Assembly (NCBI GenBank): GCA_947369085.1
Contig: CANBJR010000013.1
Location: forward strand, 1 to 56,481
Reading direction: 5' to 3'
Length of the DNA stretch: 56,481 bases
Source: an uncultured Clostridia bacterium
GTDB taxonomy: Bacteria > Bacillota > Clostridia > Oscillospirales > Acutalibacteraceae
Below are positions 1 through 7,731 of the stretch, piece after piece. Made by a program: the position numbers and the translations under genes. Under the pieces are notes generated by a model. The model searched no databases. It was not told where the DNA came from and saw only the letters and a program-made list of their open reading frames with translations. The stretch's first letter is position 1; each line of letters starts with the position of its first letter.

Positions 1-113
1 TAGACATAAAACAGAAGTTAAATAGCGTTGAGTGATAAGCCGACATTCAGCTTGGGTAGCCACTTCTGTAAACCTTGATAGAGATGCAAATAATTTCTAT
101 TAAGGTGATATGT
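1..113. other. Left-edge stretch before the first clear gene
   Basis: No gene can be assigned with confidence. One frame reads a short peptide ending at a TGA at 33-35 and could be the tail of a gene that begins outside the window. Two other short frames cross 30-90. Codon content is too short to judge, and a small element-encoded ORF or a leader RNA are both possible. Confidence 0.3.
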
Positions 114-842
114 TTGAGATATATAGCAAGCGTTAGTTTTGGTAAGGATAGTCTTGCAATGTTATTAAAATTAATTGAAACAGGAAAACCTCTTGATGAG
201 GTTATTTTTTATAACACAGGTATGGAGTTCGAGTGTATCTATCACATTAGAGATAAAGTGATTAAGCTACTGAAACAACATAATATTACATATACAGAAC
301 TTCATCCCAAAGAGCCGTTTTTATATTCTATGTTTGAAAGAAAAATCAAGTATAGAAATAAGGACGGCTATCATTATGGCTTTTCTTGGTGTGGTGGACG
401 ATGCAGATGGCATACCGGTTATAAATTGCAAACCATTAAAAAGTACAAAGAATCTATAAATGATAATATTACAGACTATGTAGGTATCGCTTATGACGAG
501 CCACATAGATTTGAAAAATCAAAAAATGAAGGCAAAACATTGCCACTTGTTGAGTGGAAAATGACAGAGGCAGATTGCTTAACGTATTGCTTTGATAAAG
601 GTTGGCATTGGAATGAACAAACCCCTTCAGGAGAGATTGAGTTATATGACATACTTGACAGAGTTTCTTGCTGGTGTTGTGCAAATAAAAACCTAAAGGA
701 ATTAAAAAACATATATTTATATCTTCCGAATTATTGGGAAAAATTAAAGTTCTTACAATCCAAAACCGAAAGACCTATGAAACAGAGTGGAAGTGTATTT
801 GAATTAGAACAACGATTTATTAAGGAGATAAAAGAAATATGA
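114..842 (+). CDS. PAPS reductase-like / PP-loop ATP pyrophosphatase, phage or ICE type
   Basis: Adenine nucleotide alpha-hydrolase fold protein of the phosphoadenosine phosphosulfate reductase family (242 aa). The PP-loop motif SFGKDS sits at the very N-terminus, and pairs of cysteines (CGGRC, CWCC) lie in the middle and C-terminal half, as in the small mobile-element versions of this family. A TTG at 114 is preferred over the TTG at 75 because AAGGTGAT lies just upstream and because the product then begins MRYIASVSFGKDS, as such proteins usually do. It overlaps the dUTPase start by 4 nt (ATGA). Genes of this family on mobile elements are often linked to nucleotide or DNA modification, but the substrate here is unknown. 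Sulfate assimilation is unlikely given the neighbours. Confidence 0.75.
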   Translation: MRYIASVSFGKDSLAMLLKLIETGKPLDEVIFYNTGMEFECIYHIRDKVIKLLKQHNITYTELHPKEPFLYSMFERKIKYRNKDGYHYGFSWCGGRCRWHTGYKLQTIKKYKESINDNITDYVGIAYDEPHRFEKSKNEGKTLPLVEWKMTEADCLTYCFDKGWHWNEQTPSGEIELYDILDRVSCWCCANKNLKELKNIYLYLPNYWEKLKFLQSKTERPMKQSGSVFELEQRFIKEIKEI

Positions 843-1276
843 ATGTAAAATTTACAAAAGTTAAAGATAATGCAAAGGTGCCGACACAAGGAAGTGAGCA
901 AGCGGCAGGATATGATTTATACGCTTGCTTAACATCAAAACAGGCTATTTTACCGCACCAAACAAAATTAATTCATACGGGGTTAGCAATACAGCCGCCA
1001 GAGGGTTACTTCGGTATGATTGTAGCAAGAAGTGGTATAGCTACTAAAAGAGGACTCCGCCCGGCAAATTGTGTAGGAATTTGTGACGAAGACTATCGTG
1101 GCGAGTATTTAGTTGCTATACATAATGATACGGATGAAATCCAGTATATAGAACAAGGCGAGAGAATTGCACAGTTAATCTTTATGCCTTACATTAAAGC
1201 AAATTTTATTGAGGTTGAGGAGTTAGATGAAACTTCAAGAGGTTTAAATGGTTTTGGTAGTACAGGAACAAACTAA
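839..1276 (+). CDS. dut: dUTP diphosphatase (dUTPase)
   Basis: Hydrolyses dUTP to dUMP and pyrophosphate, keeping uracil out of DNA. The 145-aa length is typical of trimeric dUTPases. Family motifs are visible in order: AAGYDLYA near residue 22, ARSGIA near 63, and the C-terminal glycine-rich RGLNGFGSTG that closes over the active site. AAGGAG lies at 821-826 ahead of the ATG, which overlaps the stop codon of the upstream gene, so the two are translationally coupled. Dut genes are common cargo of phages and integrative elements, which fits the xis and integrase genes that follow. A stem-loop at 1294-1326 closes the unit. Confidence 0.93.
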   Translation: MNVKFTKVKDNAKVPTQGSEQAAGYDLYACLTSKQAILPHQTKLIHTGLAIQPPEGYFGMIVARSGIATKRGLRPANCVGICDEDYRGEYLVAIHNDTDEIQYIEQGERIAQLIFMPYIKANFIEVEELDETSRGLNGFGSTGTN

Positions 1277-1293
1277 TATAAACTGATAAGATG

Positions 1294-1326
1294 CCCACAA
1301 CATATTTGCTATCTATATGTTGTGGG
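1294..1326 (+). terminator. Stem-loop after dut
   Basis: Perfect 12-bp inverted repeat (CCCACAACATAT / ATATGTTGTGGG) with a 9-nt loop directly downstream of the dut stop. The T-run after it is weak (TAAATATAAT), so termination may be partial. Confidence 0.6.
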
Positions 1327-1386
1327 TAAATATAATAAAGTGAAACTTAAATAAGGACATAATTTGTATATTGCAGAGGTGTTAGA

Positions 1387-1590
1387 TTGAGCAAATTACA
1401 ATTGTTGCCAAATCAAAAACTATGTCTTTCTATAGAAGAAGCTGCCGCATATTCTATGTTAGGCGAGAACCGAATACGAAAAATAATAGATGAAGACCAA
1501 ACTATTGACTGGGTGCTTTACGTTGGTAGTTGGATAAGAATAAAACGCCCACAGTTTGAAGAATGGTTAGCAAGACAAAATTTTTTATAA
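1387..1590 (+). CDS. xis: Excisionase-like MerR/HTH_17 DNA-binding protein
   Basis: 67-aa protein with one winged-helix DNA-binding domain: an LSIEEAAAY helix-turn-helix start, then a wing leading into PQFEEWL. Tn916-type Xis proteins have the same size, domain and position immediately before the integrase, where they bind near the element ends and direct excision. The start is TTG, with GAGGTG 7-10 nt upstream. The role is inferred from size and position; a general small transcription regulator is the alternative. Confidence 0.75.
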   Translation: MSKLQLLPNQKLCLSIEEAAAYSMLGENRIRKIIDEDQTIDWVLYVGSWIRIKRPQFEEWLARQNFL

Positions 1591-1600
1591 CATTTATTAA

Positions 1601-1617
1601 TAGTAAATTTTTAGTAA
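1601..1617. repeat. Integrase arm-type site candidate, copy 1
   Basis: The 17-mer TAGTAAATTTTTAGTAA lies between xis and int. Its exact reverse complement recurs at 3010-3026, just beyond int. Paired short repeats flanking int near the element end are typical of arm-type binding sites for the N-terminal domain of Tn916/lambda-type integrases. Confidence 0.5.
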
Positions 1618-1636
1618 GTTAATGATGCAAGTACAG

Positions 1637-1666
1637 TTGACATTAGTGGCTGTATAAGGGTATAAT
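1637..1666 (+). promoter_or_regulatory. Integrase promoter
   Basis: TTGACA at 1637-1642 and TATAAT at 1661-1666 with an 18-bp spacer, about 50 bp ahead of the int ATG. Both hexamers match the sigma-A consensus exactly. Confidence 0.7.
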
Positions 1667-1716
1667 ATTCATACATACTTGTATTACGGCTACTGGTCAA
1701 AGGAAGGGAATTTCTT

Positions 1717-2982
1717 ATGGCAGAAAGACGTGATAAAAAAAACAGAAAGTTATGGAAGGGAGAGTATCAAAGACCGGACGGACGATATATGTATAAATAC
1801 GTTGATTGTGATGGTAAACCGTCTTTCGTATACAGTTGGACATTGACCCAAACAGATAGGGCTCCTGTTGGCAAGGAGACTTCTACGTGTTTAAGAGAGA
1901 CGGAAAAAGAAATTCAGGCAAATCTTATAGAAAAGATCAACAGTAGAAAAAGTAAAAAATTGACTTTAAACCAAAAATATGAAGAATATATTTCAACTAA
2001 AGTCAATATAAAAGAGTCCACATTAAGTATGTATAATTTTTTATATAATAGACATATTAAAAATTCAATAGGAGGAAGGCTTGTGTCTTCTTTTGGGTAT
2101 ACTGATATTAAGAATTTTTATATTAGTTTACTAAATAAGTATAATGTGTCTATTGATACCGTTAGTACTATCCATGCAATCTTAAATGCTATTTTTAAAA
2201 TTGCAGTGAGAGATGGGATAATTAGACATTCTCCCACAAACGGGGTTTTTAGTGAGATTAAAAAGATCTATCCAAATACTGCCCACAGAAAACATGCATT
2301 AACAGTGGAGCAGCAAGAAAACCTTTTAAAGTTTGTAAATGGGCATAATAGATATGATAGATGGTATGGGTTACTTGTTTTTTTGCTTGGAACAGGTTGC
2401 AGAATAGGAGAAGCACTGGCTCTAACTTGGAATGATTGTGATTTTGAAAATGGTGTTATAGACATTAACCACGCTTTATGTATTCGCAACCGACCAGAAC
2501 AAGGACGGAATAGAATGTATATATCTACTCCAAAAACAAAACATAGCAAAAGGCAAATTCCAATGCTAAAAATTGTAAAAGAAGTACTTCTTGAGATAAA
2601 AAATATGCAATCAAATTCAAGAATATCTTCTCCAGAGTTAGACGGGTATACCGGGTTTATCTTCTTGAATCGTCAAAATAAGTTGTTAGATTATAGCGGA
2701 GTGGATAGATCTTTGAAGCGTATTGTTAAAAGCTATAATCAAGAAGAAATTACTAACGCACAAAAAGAAAATAGACAACCTGAATTACTCCCGATGTTTT
2801 CATTGCATAATTTACGGCATACGTTTTGTACGCGATTATGTAGCAATGAAACAAATCTAAAAATTATACAAGAAATTATGGGGCATTCAAATATCAGTAT
2901 TACAATGAATATTTATAACGAGGTGAATATTCAGCAAAAGCAATCATCTTTTTATAATCTTGAAGGTAAAATTATAGTTTAA
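1717..2982 (+). CDS. int: Tn916-type tyrosine site-specific integrase
   Basis: Catalyses integration and excision of the mobile element (421 aa). The N-terminal ~70 residues (RRDKKNRKLWKGEYQRPDGRYMYKYVD) resemble the Tn916 Int arm-binding domain. A SAM-like core-binding domain spans roughly residues 85-190. The catalytic domain carries the tyrosine recombinase residues: Arg in GTGCRIGEAL, HNLRHTF (HxxR), GHSNISIT (H) and the Tyr in MNIYNEV. AGGAAGGGAA precedes the ATG. A consensus promoter lies upstream, and inverted copies of a 17-bp repeat flank the gene. The gene appears intact, so the element may still be mobile; its far end is outside the window. Confidence 0.93.
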   Translation: MAERRDKKNRKLWKGEYQRPDGRYMYKYVDCDGKPSFVYSWTLTQTDRAPVGKETSTCLRETEKEIQANLIEKINSRKSKKLTLNQKYEEYISTKVNIKESTLSMYNFLYNRHIKNSIGGRLVSSFGYTDIKNFYISLLNKYNVSIDTVSTIHAILNAIFKIAVRDGIIRHSPTNGVFSEIKKIYPNTAHRKHALTVEQQENLLKFVNGHNRYDRWYGLLVFLLGTGCRIGEALALTWNDCDFENGVIDINHALCIRNRPEQGRNRMYISTPKTKHSKRQIPMLKIVKEVLLEIKNMQSNSRISSPELDGYTGFIFLNRQNKLLDYSGVDRSLKRIVKSYNQEEITNAQKENRQPELLPMFSLHNLRHTFCTRLCSNETNLKIIQEIMGHSNISITMNIYNEVNIQQKQSSFYNLEGKIIV

Positions 2983-2993
2983 TTTGTAGATGC

Positions 2994-3040
2994 TTTTAGT
3001 AAAATAAATTTACTAAAAATTTACTAAAAACAATTTACTT
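2994..3040. repeat. Integrase arm-site cluster / element end
   Basis: Contains the 17-mer TTACTAAAAATTTACTA (3010-3026), the exact reverse complement of the site at 1601-1617. It also holds an overlapping inverted pair TTTTAGTAAA (2994-3003) / TTTACTAAAA (3009-3018) and a further partial copy ending at 3039. I read this as the arm-binding region next to the attachment site. Confidence 0.5.
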
Positions 3041-3174
3041 AATATATAAAGATTTAAAAAGATTTAAGAAGTAATTAATTTTAAGCTTACAATATATTGG
3101 ATATAATTGAGTAAAAAACACAATATATTGTAAAGATAAAAGCTTTTAACACAATTTATTCACAGATTTTAAAT
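3041..3174. other. AT-rich probable attachment-site region
   Basis: No gene is seen here. The stretch is very AT-rich and holds two direct copies of ACAATATATTG (3089-3099 and 3120-3130), the second within the palindrome ACAATATATTGT. Tn916-family integrases use AT-rich targets, so the element/chromosome junction is probably here, but the core cannot be fixed without the other end. Confidence 0.35.
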
Positions 3175-3238
3175 ACCTCCATAAAATAGTATTGTTACAG
3201 TGCAGTTATACAGCCTGTTAATACTAATTTATGGAGGT
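3175..3238 (+). promoter_or_regulatory. Long leader hairpin enclosing the RBS of the next gene
   Basis: ACCTCCATAAA (3175-3185) is perfectly complementary to TTTATGGAGGT (3228-3238). The pairing continues inward as TAGTATT (3187-3193) with AATACTA (3220-3226), then ACAG (3197-3200) with CTGT (3215-3218). The right arm contains the GGAGG Shine-Dalgarno of the gene starting at 3246, so a folded RNA would mask it. A short T-run follows, so terminator activity is also possible. Confidence 0.6.
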
Positions 3239-3245
3239 TATTTTT

Positions 3246-4097
3246 ATGCCGGATGTATCCTACGGTTCAGAGCAGATGCCTTTAAATGATGACAGAACGC
3301 CTGACTCGGGCTGTGACGCAATCTGCATAGATGCAGACCGAATCTATGACAGCTGCGGAGCAAAGGATTGTTTAAACAATTTGCCGCTTATGTTCACGGA
3401 AGCAAATCAGGCGCTTGTAGAAAATGCTTGTTCAGTGCGCATAAATAGAGCAAATGTAATTACATCAACCGTTGAAGTTGAGCCGGTAGCGTTTCACAGA
3501 GGGTTCTACTCGGTGGATATGACGTTCTATTTTTCTGTCAACTGCGACGTCTATTCAAGTAATTGTTCATTGCCGACCACGGTAAACGGTCTCGCAGTTT
3601 ACGGGAAACGAGTTGTGCTTTACGGCAGCGACGGAAGCGTAAAGTCATTCTCAAGCGGCAAGCCGGTAAAGTGCGAGAAAAACGACAGTGATTGTTATTG
3701 TTCATCAACAAGTTCTGTTCCGCAAGCAACCGTTCAAATTTCAAATCCCATGGCTTTATCGGCAAAGCTTGTAAACTGCAAACCTTGTTCTTCTATGCCG
3801 TGCAAACCGATTCCCCATTGTGTTTGCGATTACTTCTGCGGCGAGCTTGTGCCGTGCAAAAAGCAGAGGATTGAAGTTGCTATCGGAATATTTACAATCA
3901 CCAGACTTCAGCGCAAAGTTCAGATTATGATTCCGTCATACGATTTCTGTGTTCCCCGCAAGGAGTGCTGCACAAAAACAGATGATCCGTGCGAAGTATT
4001 CAGCAAAATCGAATTCCCGACCGATTCATTCTTCCCCCGCAAATCCGAAGAGTGTGAAAACCACGACAAACCGTTTGAGTGCGGTTGTGAAGAATAG
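3246..4097 (+). CDS. Conserved cysteine-rich clostridial protein of unknown function
   Basis: 283 aa with 24 cysteines, concentrated at the N-terminus (SGCDAICIDADRIYDSC), in a mid-protein cluster (CKPCSSMPCKP, HCVCDYFC) and at the C-terminus. There is no signal peptide or membrane segment. From memory, proteins with the TPDSGCDAICIDADRIYDSCG opening are widespread in spore-forming Clostridia. Cysteine-rich, crosslinkable proteins are typical of spore coats, so a coat or spore-surface role is possible but is inference only. The ATG at 3246 is chosen over the in-frame ATG at 3231 because GGAGG at 3233-3237 is correctly spaced for it. Expression may be controlled by the hairpin at 3175-3238. 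Confidence 0.8.
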   Translation: MPDVSYGSEQMPLNDDRTPDSGCDAICIDADRIYDSCGAKDCLNNLPLMFTEANQALVENACSVRINRANVITSTVEVEPVAFHRGFYSVDMTFYFSVNCDVYSSNCSLPTTVNGLAVYGKRVVLYGSDGSVKSFSSGKPVKCEKNDSDCYCSSTSSVPQATVQISNPMALSAKLVNCKPCSSMPCKPIPHCVCDYFCGELVPCKKQRIEVAIGIFTITRLQRKVQIMIPSYDFCVPRKECCTKTDDPCEVFSKIEFPTDSFFPRKSEECENHDKPFECGCEE

Positions 4098-4120
4098 CTT
4101 TTTTATAATTTCTGCCGCCG

Positions 4121-4152
4121 CTCCCCGAAGCAGTTACATCTGTTTCGGGGAG
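4121..4152. terminator. Bidirectional terminator between convergent genes
   Basis: CTCCCCGAA (4121-4129) pairs with TTCGGGGAG (4144-4152). T-rich tracts on the plus side and an A/T tract on the minus side serve both the cysteine-rich gene and the convergent SplB-like gene. Confidence 0.7.
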
Positions 4153-4189
4153 AATTTTACTGCGTTTATAAACCAATTTTAAAATATAA

Positions 4190-5086
4190 TTATCCCATAT
4201 CAAACAAACTTAATTGTTTTTCCTTGCTTTCAAATTTATGCAGATATGCAAATACTTCATTTGTATTATACATAATTTCGTTTTTGCGGCATGTACCGGT
4301 AATAATATCCATAAGCCTATCCCTGTTTTTGCTCGTTATTTCATATGAATTACCGTATGTTTTGATGTATTTATTTTTAAGATTCGGAAAGTGTTTGTCA
4401 AGTTGTTTGTAAAAATATTCTCTGTTGCCGTTTCTAAGTGTAAGACCTATGTCAAAGCATATTATTCCTTTAACCTTTGCTTTAACGCAGTAGTCAAGCA
4501 GACCTTTGATGTTTTCTTCTGTGTCATTGATAAAAGGCAGAAACGGATCAAGCCACACAACCGTTGGTATACCGTTATCTCGAAAAATTTTAAGTGCTTC
4601 AAATCTTTCTTTTGTAGATGAAACATTCGGCTCAATTATATGGCATAGAACTTCATCGTAGGTTGTAAGTGTCATTTGTACCACAGACTTGCTTTTTCTG
4701 TTTATGCTTGTTAACAAATCTAAATCACGCAGCACGTCTGCTGATTTTGTCAGAACTGTTGCGCCAAAACCGTATTTGTTGATAATTTCAAGGCATTGCC
4801 TTGTCAGCTTAAGCTCACGTTCAATCGGAATATACGGGTCGGACATTGCTCCTGTTCCTATCATACATTTATGTCGTTTGTTTTTTAACGCCTTTTCAAG
4901 CAGAAACGGTGTGTTTTGCTTTACCTCAATATCTTCAAAATCGTGTTTCATTCCGTAGCACAAACTTCTTGAGTCGCAGTAAATGCAGTTGTGCTGACAT
5001 CCTCTGTAGATATTTATTCCGTTGCTTGGTGATAAAATTCCCTTTGCGTCTACCTTGTGCATAAATTCCTCAATTATCTCTTGCAT
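4190..5086 (-). CDS. SplB-like radical SAM protein
   Basis: Radical S-adenosylmethionine enzyme of the SplB/COG1533 group (298 aa). The Cx3Cx2C cluster-binding motif CQHNCIYC is at residues 30-37, preceded by SNGINIYRG as in this family. True spore photoproduct lyase is about 340 aa and repairs UV-induced spore photoproduct; this shorter type is annotated only as radical SAM, and its substrate is unknown. The ATG lies inside the preceding gene (17-nt overlap), with AGGTGG 7 nt upstream. It is last in an SOS-controlled unit with a translesion polymerase, which suggests a DNA-damage role. Confidence 0.8.
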   Translation of the reverse strand: MQEIIEEFMHKVDAKGILSPSNGINIYRGCQHNCIYCDSRSLCYGMKHDFEDIEVKQNTPFLLEKALKNKRHKCMIGTGAMSDPYIPIERELKLTRQCLEIINKYGFGATVLTKSADVLRDLDLLTSINRKSKSVVQMTLTTYDEVLCHIIEPNVSSTKERFEALKIFRDNGIPTVVWLDPFLPFINDTEENIKGLLDYCVKAKVKGIICFDIGLTLRNGNREYFYKQLDKHFPNLKNKYIKTYGNSYEITSKNRDRLMDIITGTCRKNEIMYNTNEVFAYLHKFESKEKQLSLFDMG

Positions 5087-5306
5087 CTACAAACCACCTG
5101 TTTTCTTCAAGAAACAAAAATCGTTCTTTTCCCAGTATCATACAGGTGTATCTTATTCCTGCTCCGCCTGCCTTGAGTGAGGCGGCATATCTTATGTCCG
5201 TAATTTTGTCAATCGGATATTTTCTGTTGCCTTCCCAGTAAATATATTCCGGCAGTAAATTTCCGTCGCAGTCAAATATTGCAGATACCTTAATGTATTT
5301 TTTCAT
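5070..5306 (-). CDS. Small conserved protein of the Y-polymerase cassette
   Basis: 78-aa soluble protein beginning MKKYIKVSAIF. It has a predicted all-beta character (YWEGNRKYPIDKI, RYTCMILGKERFLF) and a conserved-looking WFVDAR end. The ATG at 5306 has AGGAGATG upstream, so longer readings are not needed. It sits between the polymerase and the radical SAM gene and overlaps the latter by 17 nt. It loosely resembles the small DUF6504-type proteins found beside mutasome polymerases in actinobacteria, but I cannot confirm homology. Confidence 0.7.
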   Translation of the reverse strand: MKKYIKVSAIFDCDGNLLPEYIYWEGNRKYPIDKITDIRYAASLKAGGAGIRYTCMILGKERFLFLEENRWFVDARDN

Positions 5307-5319
5307 AACCAAACATCTC

Positions 5320-6594
5320 CTATAAATATCCAACGGGATGAATGACGTGGTCGTCCTTCGGATTAAAGGAAGAAAGTCCTCTGTCATTGAGCAGTACGGC
5401 AGGCTGCACAATGTAGTTGCCGAATCTTTTTTTCAGCACGTCAAGCGTTTTGTCAAGCGTTTCGTTTTGGATAAGTTTTTCTTCGTTTTGCAAAAAGTTT
5501 ATTTGATGAGGAATATTGTTTTGAACAAAGTCGGTTACCGAAACTCCAATGCTCCGCAAAGGCCGCTGCATTTTATAGCTTCTTTTAAAAAGCGAAAATG
5601 CGCTTTGTGTAATATCCTTTGTAAGGCAGGTGTAGTTTTCAAGCGTGCATTGTCGTGTAAAGCTGTTAAGCTCGTTGTCACGAATACTTATTCCGACAGT
5701 TTTAGCCATAAATCCCTGCTCACGCAAACGTCTGCAAACGCTGTCGCAAAGCACGTACATAACTACCTTTACATCATCAAAACTTTCCATATCTCTCGGA
5801 GTAGTTGTTGAGTTGCCGATAGACTTAACTTCGGTGTTATCATTCATATGTGCAACAGGGGAGGAGTCGAATCCGTTTGCAAACCCGTAAATTAAATCTC
5901 CCCATTTGCCCAACAGCTTTCTTAAAATATCGGGAGAGGTGTTTGCAATGTCGCCTATGGTGTATATTCCTATTCTATTGAGCTTGTTTTTAGTTGCTTT
6001 GCCCACATACAGTAAATCACCTGTCGGAGAATTCCAAACAATATCTTTGAAATTTTCTCTTGTGATACAGGTTATTGCGTCAGGCTTTTTGTAGTCACTG
6101 CCGAATTTTGCAAAGATTTTGTTAAAGCTGACACCAATGCTTACGGTAATTCCAAGCTCTTCTTTTATTCTGTTTTTTATTTCAAGTGCAGTTTTGTATC
6201 CGTCGCTTTCAATGCCGTTTGTAATGTCAAGCCACGCTTCGTCAAGTCCGAAGTTTTCTATTCTGTCGGTGTAGTCGCTGTAAATTCGCCTTGCCATTTT
6301 TGAAAATCTTTTGTAAAGCTCAAAGTGAGGCGGAACAGTGACAAGCTCAGGACATTTTTGCTTTGCCTGCCATATAGCTTCGCCCGTTTTCACTTTATAT
6401 TTTTTTGCTATCTCATTTTTGGCAAGGATAATTCCGTGCCTGTTTTCCGCATCTCCGCTGACCGCAACGGGCTTATCCCTAATATTTGGATTGTGCAGAC
6501 ATTCAACGCTTGCATAAAATCCGTTGCAGTCGCTGTGAAGAATAACCCTGTCATTTTTATATTTTTTTCTGTCAACTGTACTTTGAATATTCAT
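5320..6594 (-). CDS. dinB: Y-family DNA polymerase (DinB/UmuC type)
   Basis: Error-prone translesion DNA polymerase (424 aa). Catalytic carboxylates are visible in HSDCNGFYASVE (Asp22) and in FGLDEAWLDI (Asp118-Glu119). Palm, fingers and thumb are followed by a little-finger domain with QCTLENYT and RPLRSIGVSV. The C-terminus lacks an obvious QLxLF-type sliding-clamp motif. It is the first gene of a three-gene minus-strand unit and has a near-consensus promoter overlapped by a LexA box, so DNA-damage induction is very likely. It belongs to the Gram-positive UvrX/UmuC-like DinB branch rather than E. coli DinB. Confidence 0.93.
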   Translation of the reverse strand: MNIQSTVDRKKYKNDRVILHSDCNGFYASVECLHNPNIRDKPVAVSGDAENRHGIILAKNEIAKKYKVKTGEAIWQAKQKCPELVTVPPHFELYKRFSKMARRIYSDYTDRIENFGLDEAWLDITNGIESDGYKTALEIKNRIKEELGITVSIGVSFNKIFAKFGSDYKKPDAITCITRENFKDIVWNSPTGDLLYVGKATKNKLNRIGIYTIGDIANTSPDILRKLLGKWGDLIYGFANGFDSSPVAHMNDNTEVKSIGNSTTTPRDMESFDDVKVVMYVLCDSVCRRLREQGFMAKTVGISIRDNELNSFTRQCTLENYTCLTKDITQSAFSLFKRSYKMQRPLRSIGVSVTDFVQNNIPHQINFLQNEEKLIQNETLDKTLDVLKKRFGNYIVQPAVLLNDRGLSSFNPKDDHVIHPVGYL

Positions 6595-6605
6595 AAAATC
6601 ATCTC

Positions 6606-6652
6606 GAACAAATGTTTTATTACATTATAGAACATCTGTTCTAATATGTCAA
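6606..6652 (-). promoter_or_regulatory. SOS promoter with two LexA boxes
   Basis: On the minus strand, TTGACA (6647-6652) and TATAAT (6624-6629) are separated by exactly 17 bp. The spacer contains GAACATCTGTTC (6630-6641), a perfect GAAC-N4-GTTC Gram-positive LexA/DinR box. A second, one-mismatch box GAACAAATGTTT lies at 6606-6617, between the -10 element and the gene. Confidence 0.88.
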
Positions 6653-6849
6653 CAGGAAATTTTATGTTATAATAATATTATACGCTAAATGAAATATATT
6701 TGTGGTATAATCAGCCATATGGCGTAAGTTGTATCTGTTGCCAAGCATAGAAAAATGCACGATTTATATAACGCGCTGAAAACACAGCAAAAAAAGTCGG
6801 GAAATTTTTAAAAAAATATTGTATTCTAATCTTGTAAGGCGGTGACAAA

Positions 6850-7719
6850 ATGCAGGAACAAATTGAAGCTGTACAGCGAATGCAGGAATATATTTCCGAA
6901 AATATTTATTCGGAAATAACATTAGCCGACTTGTCAAGAGCGTCAATGTATTCACCATGGTACTCGTATCGGATTTTCAAAAAGCTTTTAAAAATTACTC
7001 CTGCCGATTATATACGTCGGCTCAGACTTTCAAAAACAGCATTAAGGCTGCGTGATGAAAGCGTAAAGGTAATAGATTTGGCTTTTGATGCAGGATACGA
7101 AAGCACCGAAGGCTACCAACGGGCATTTTACAACGAGTTTGGCTGCAATCCCTCTGAATATGCAAAAAATCCCGTGCCTGTCTGTCTGTTTATCCCTTAC
7201 GGAGTAAAATATTCACACCCCAAAAAGGAGGACAATATGGAAAACATTAAAAACATTTATGTTCAGCAGATTACAAAACCCGCAAGAAAAGTAATTATTA
7301 AACGAGGAGTAAAGGCAACAGACTACTTTGCTTACTGCGAAGAGGTTGGCTGTGACGTTTGGGGAATACTCACAAGCATAAAGTCAATCAGCAAAGAGCC
7401 TGTTTGTATGTGGCTGCCCGAGAAGTACAGAATTCCCGATACCTCACAATATGTTCAGGGAACGGAAGTGTCGCTTGATTACAGTGGAAAAATCCCCGAT
7501 GGCTTTGACGTAATTGAACTTCCCGAGTGTAAATACCTGATGTTCCAAAGCGAACCTTTTGAAGAAAAAGACTTTGGTATAACAATTGAACAGGTGTGGG
7601 AAGCAATCAAAAAATATAATCCCGAACCTACAGGGCTTACTTGGGATAAAGATAACCCGAGAATCCAGCTTGAACCGATTGGCACAAGAGGCTACATTGA
7701 GCTTGTCCCCGTCAAGTAA
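6850..7719 (+). CDS. AraC-family regulator with GyrI-like effector domain
   Basis: 289-aa transcription factor. Residues ~8-105 form two helix-turn-helix units of an AraC/XylS domain (ITLADLSRASMYSPWYSYRIFKK, then VIDLAFDAGYESTEGYQRAF with the GCNPSEYAK end). From ~135 on there is a GyrI/SOUL-like domain (PARKVIIKRGVKATDYFAYCEEVG ... GYIELVPVK) of the type that binds small hydrophobic ligands. The layout matches Rob/SoxS-like proteins that respond to toxic compounds. AAGGCGGTG precedes the ATG. No target gene is adjacent, so the regulon cannot be read from context. A strong terminator follows. Confidence 0.88.
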   Translation: MQEQIEAVQRMQEYISENIYSEITLADLSRASMYSPWYSYRIFKKLLKITPADYIRRLRLSKTALRLRDESVKVIDLAFDAGYESTEGYQRAFYNEFGCNPSEYAKNPVPVCLFIPYGVKYSHPKKEDNMENIKNIYVQQITKPARKVIIKRGVKATDYFAYCEEVGCDVWGILTSIKSISKEPVCMWLPEKYRIPDTSQYVQGTEVSLDYSGKIPDGFDVIELPECKYLMFQSEPFEEKDFGITIEQVWEAIKKYNPEPTGLTWDKDNPRIQLEPIGTRGYIELVPVK

Positions 7720-7731
7720 ATATTACATCTT

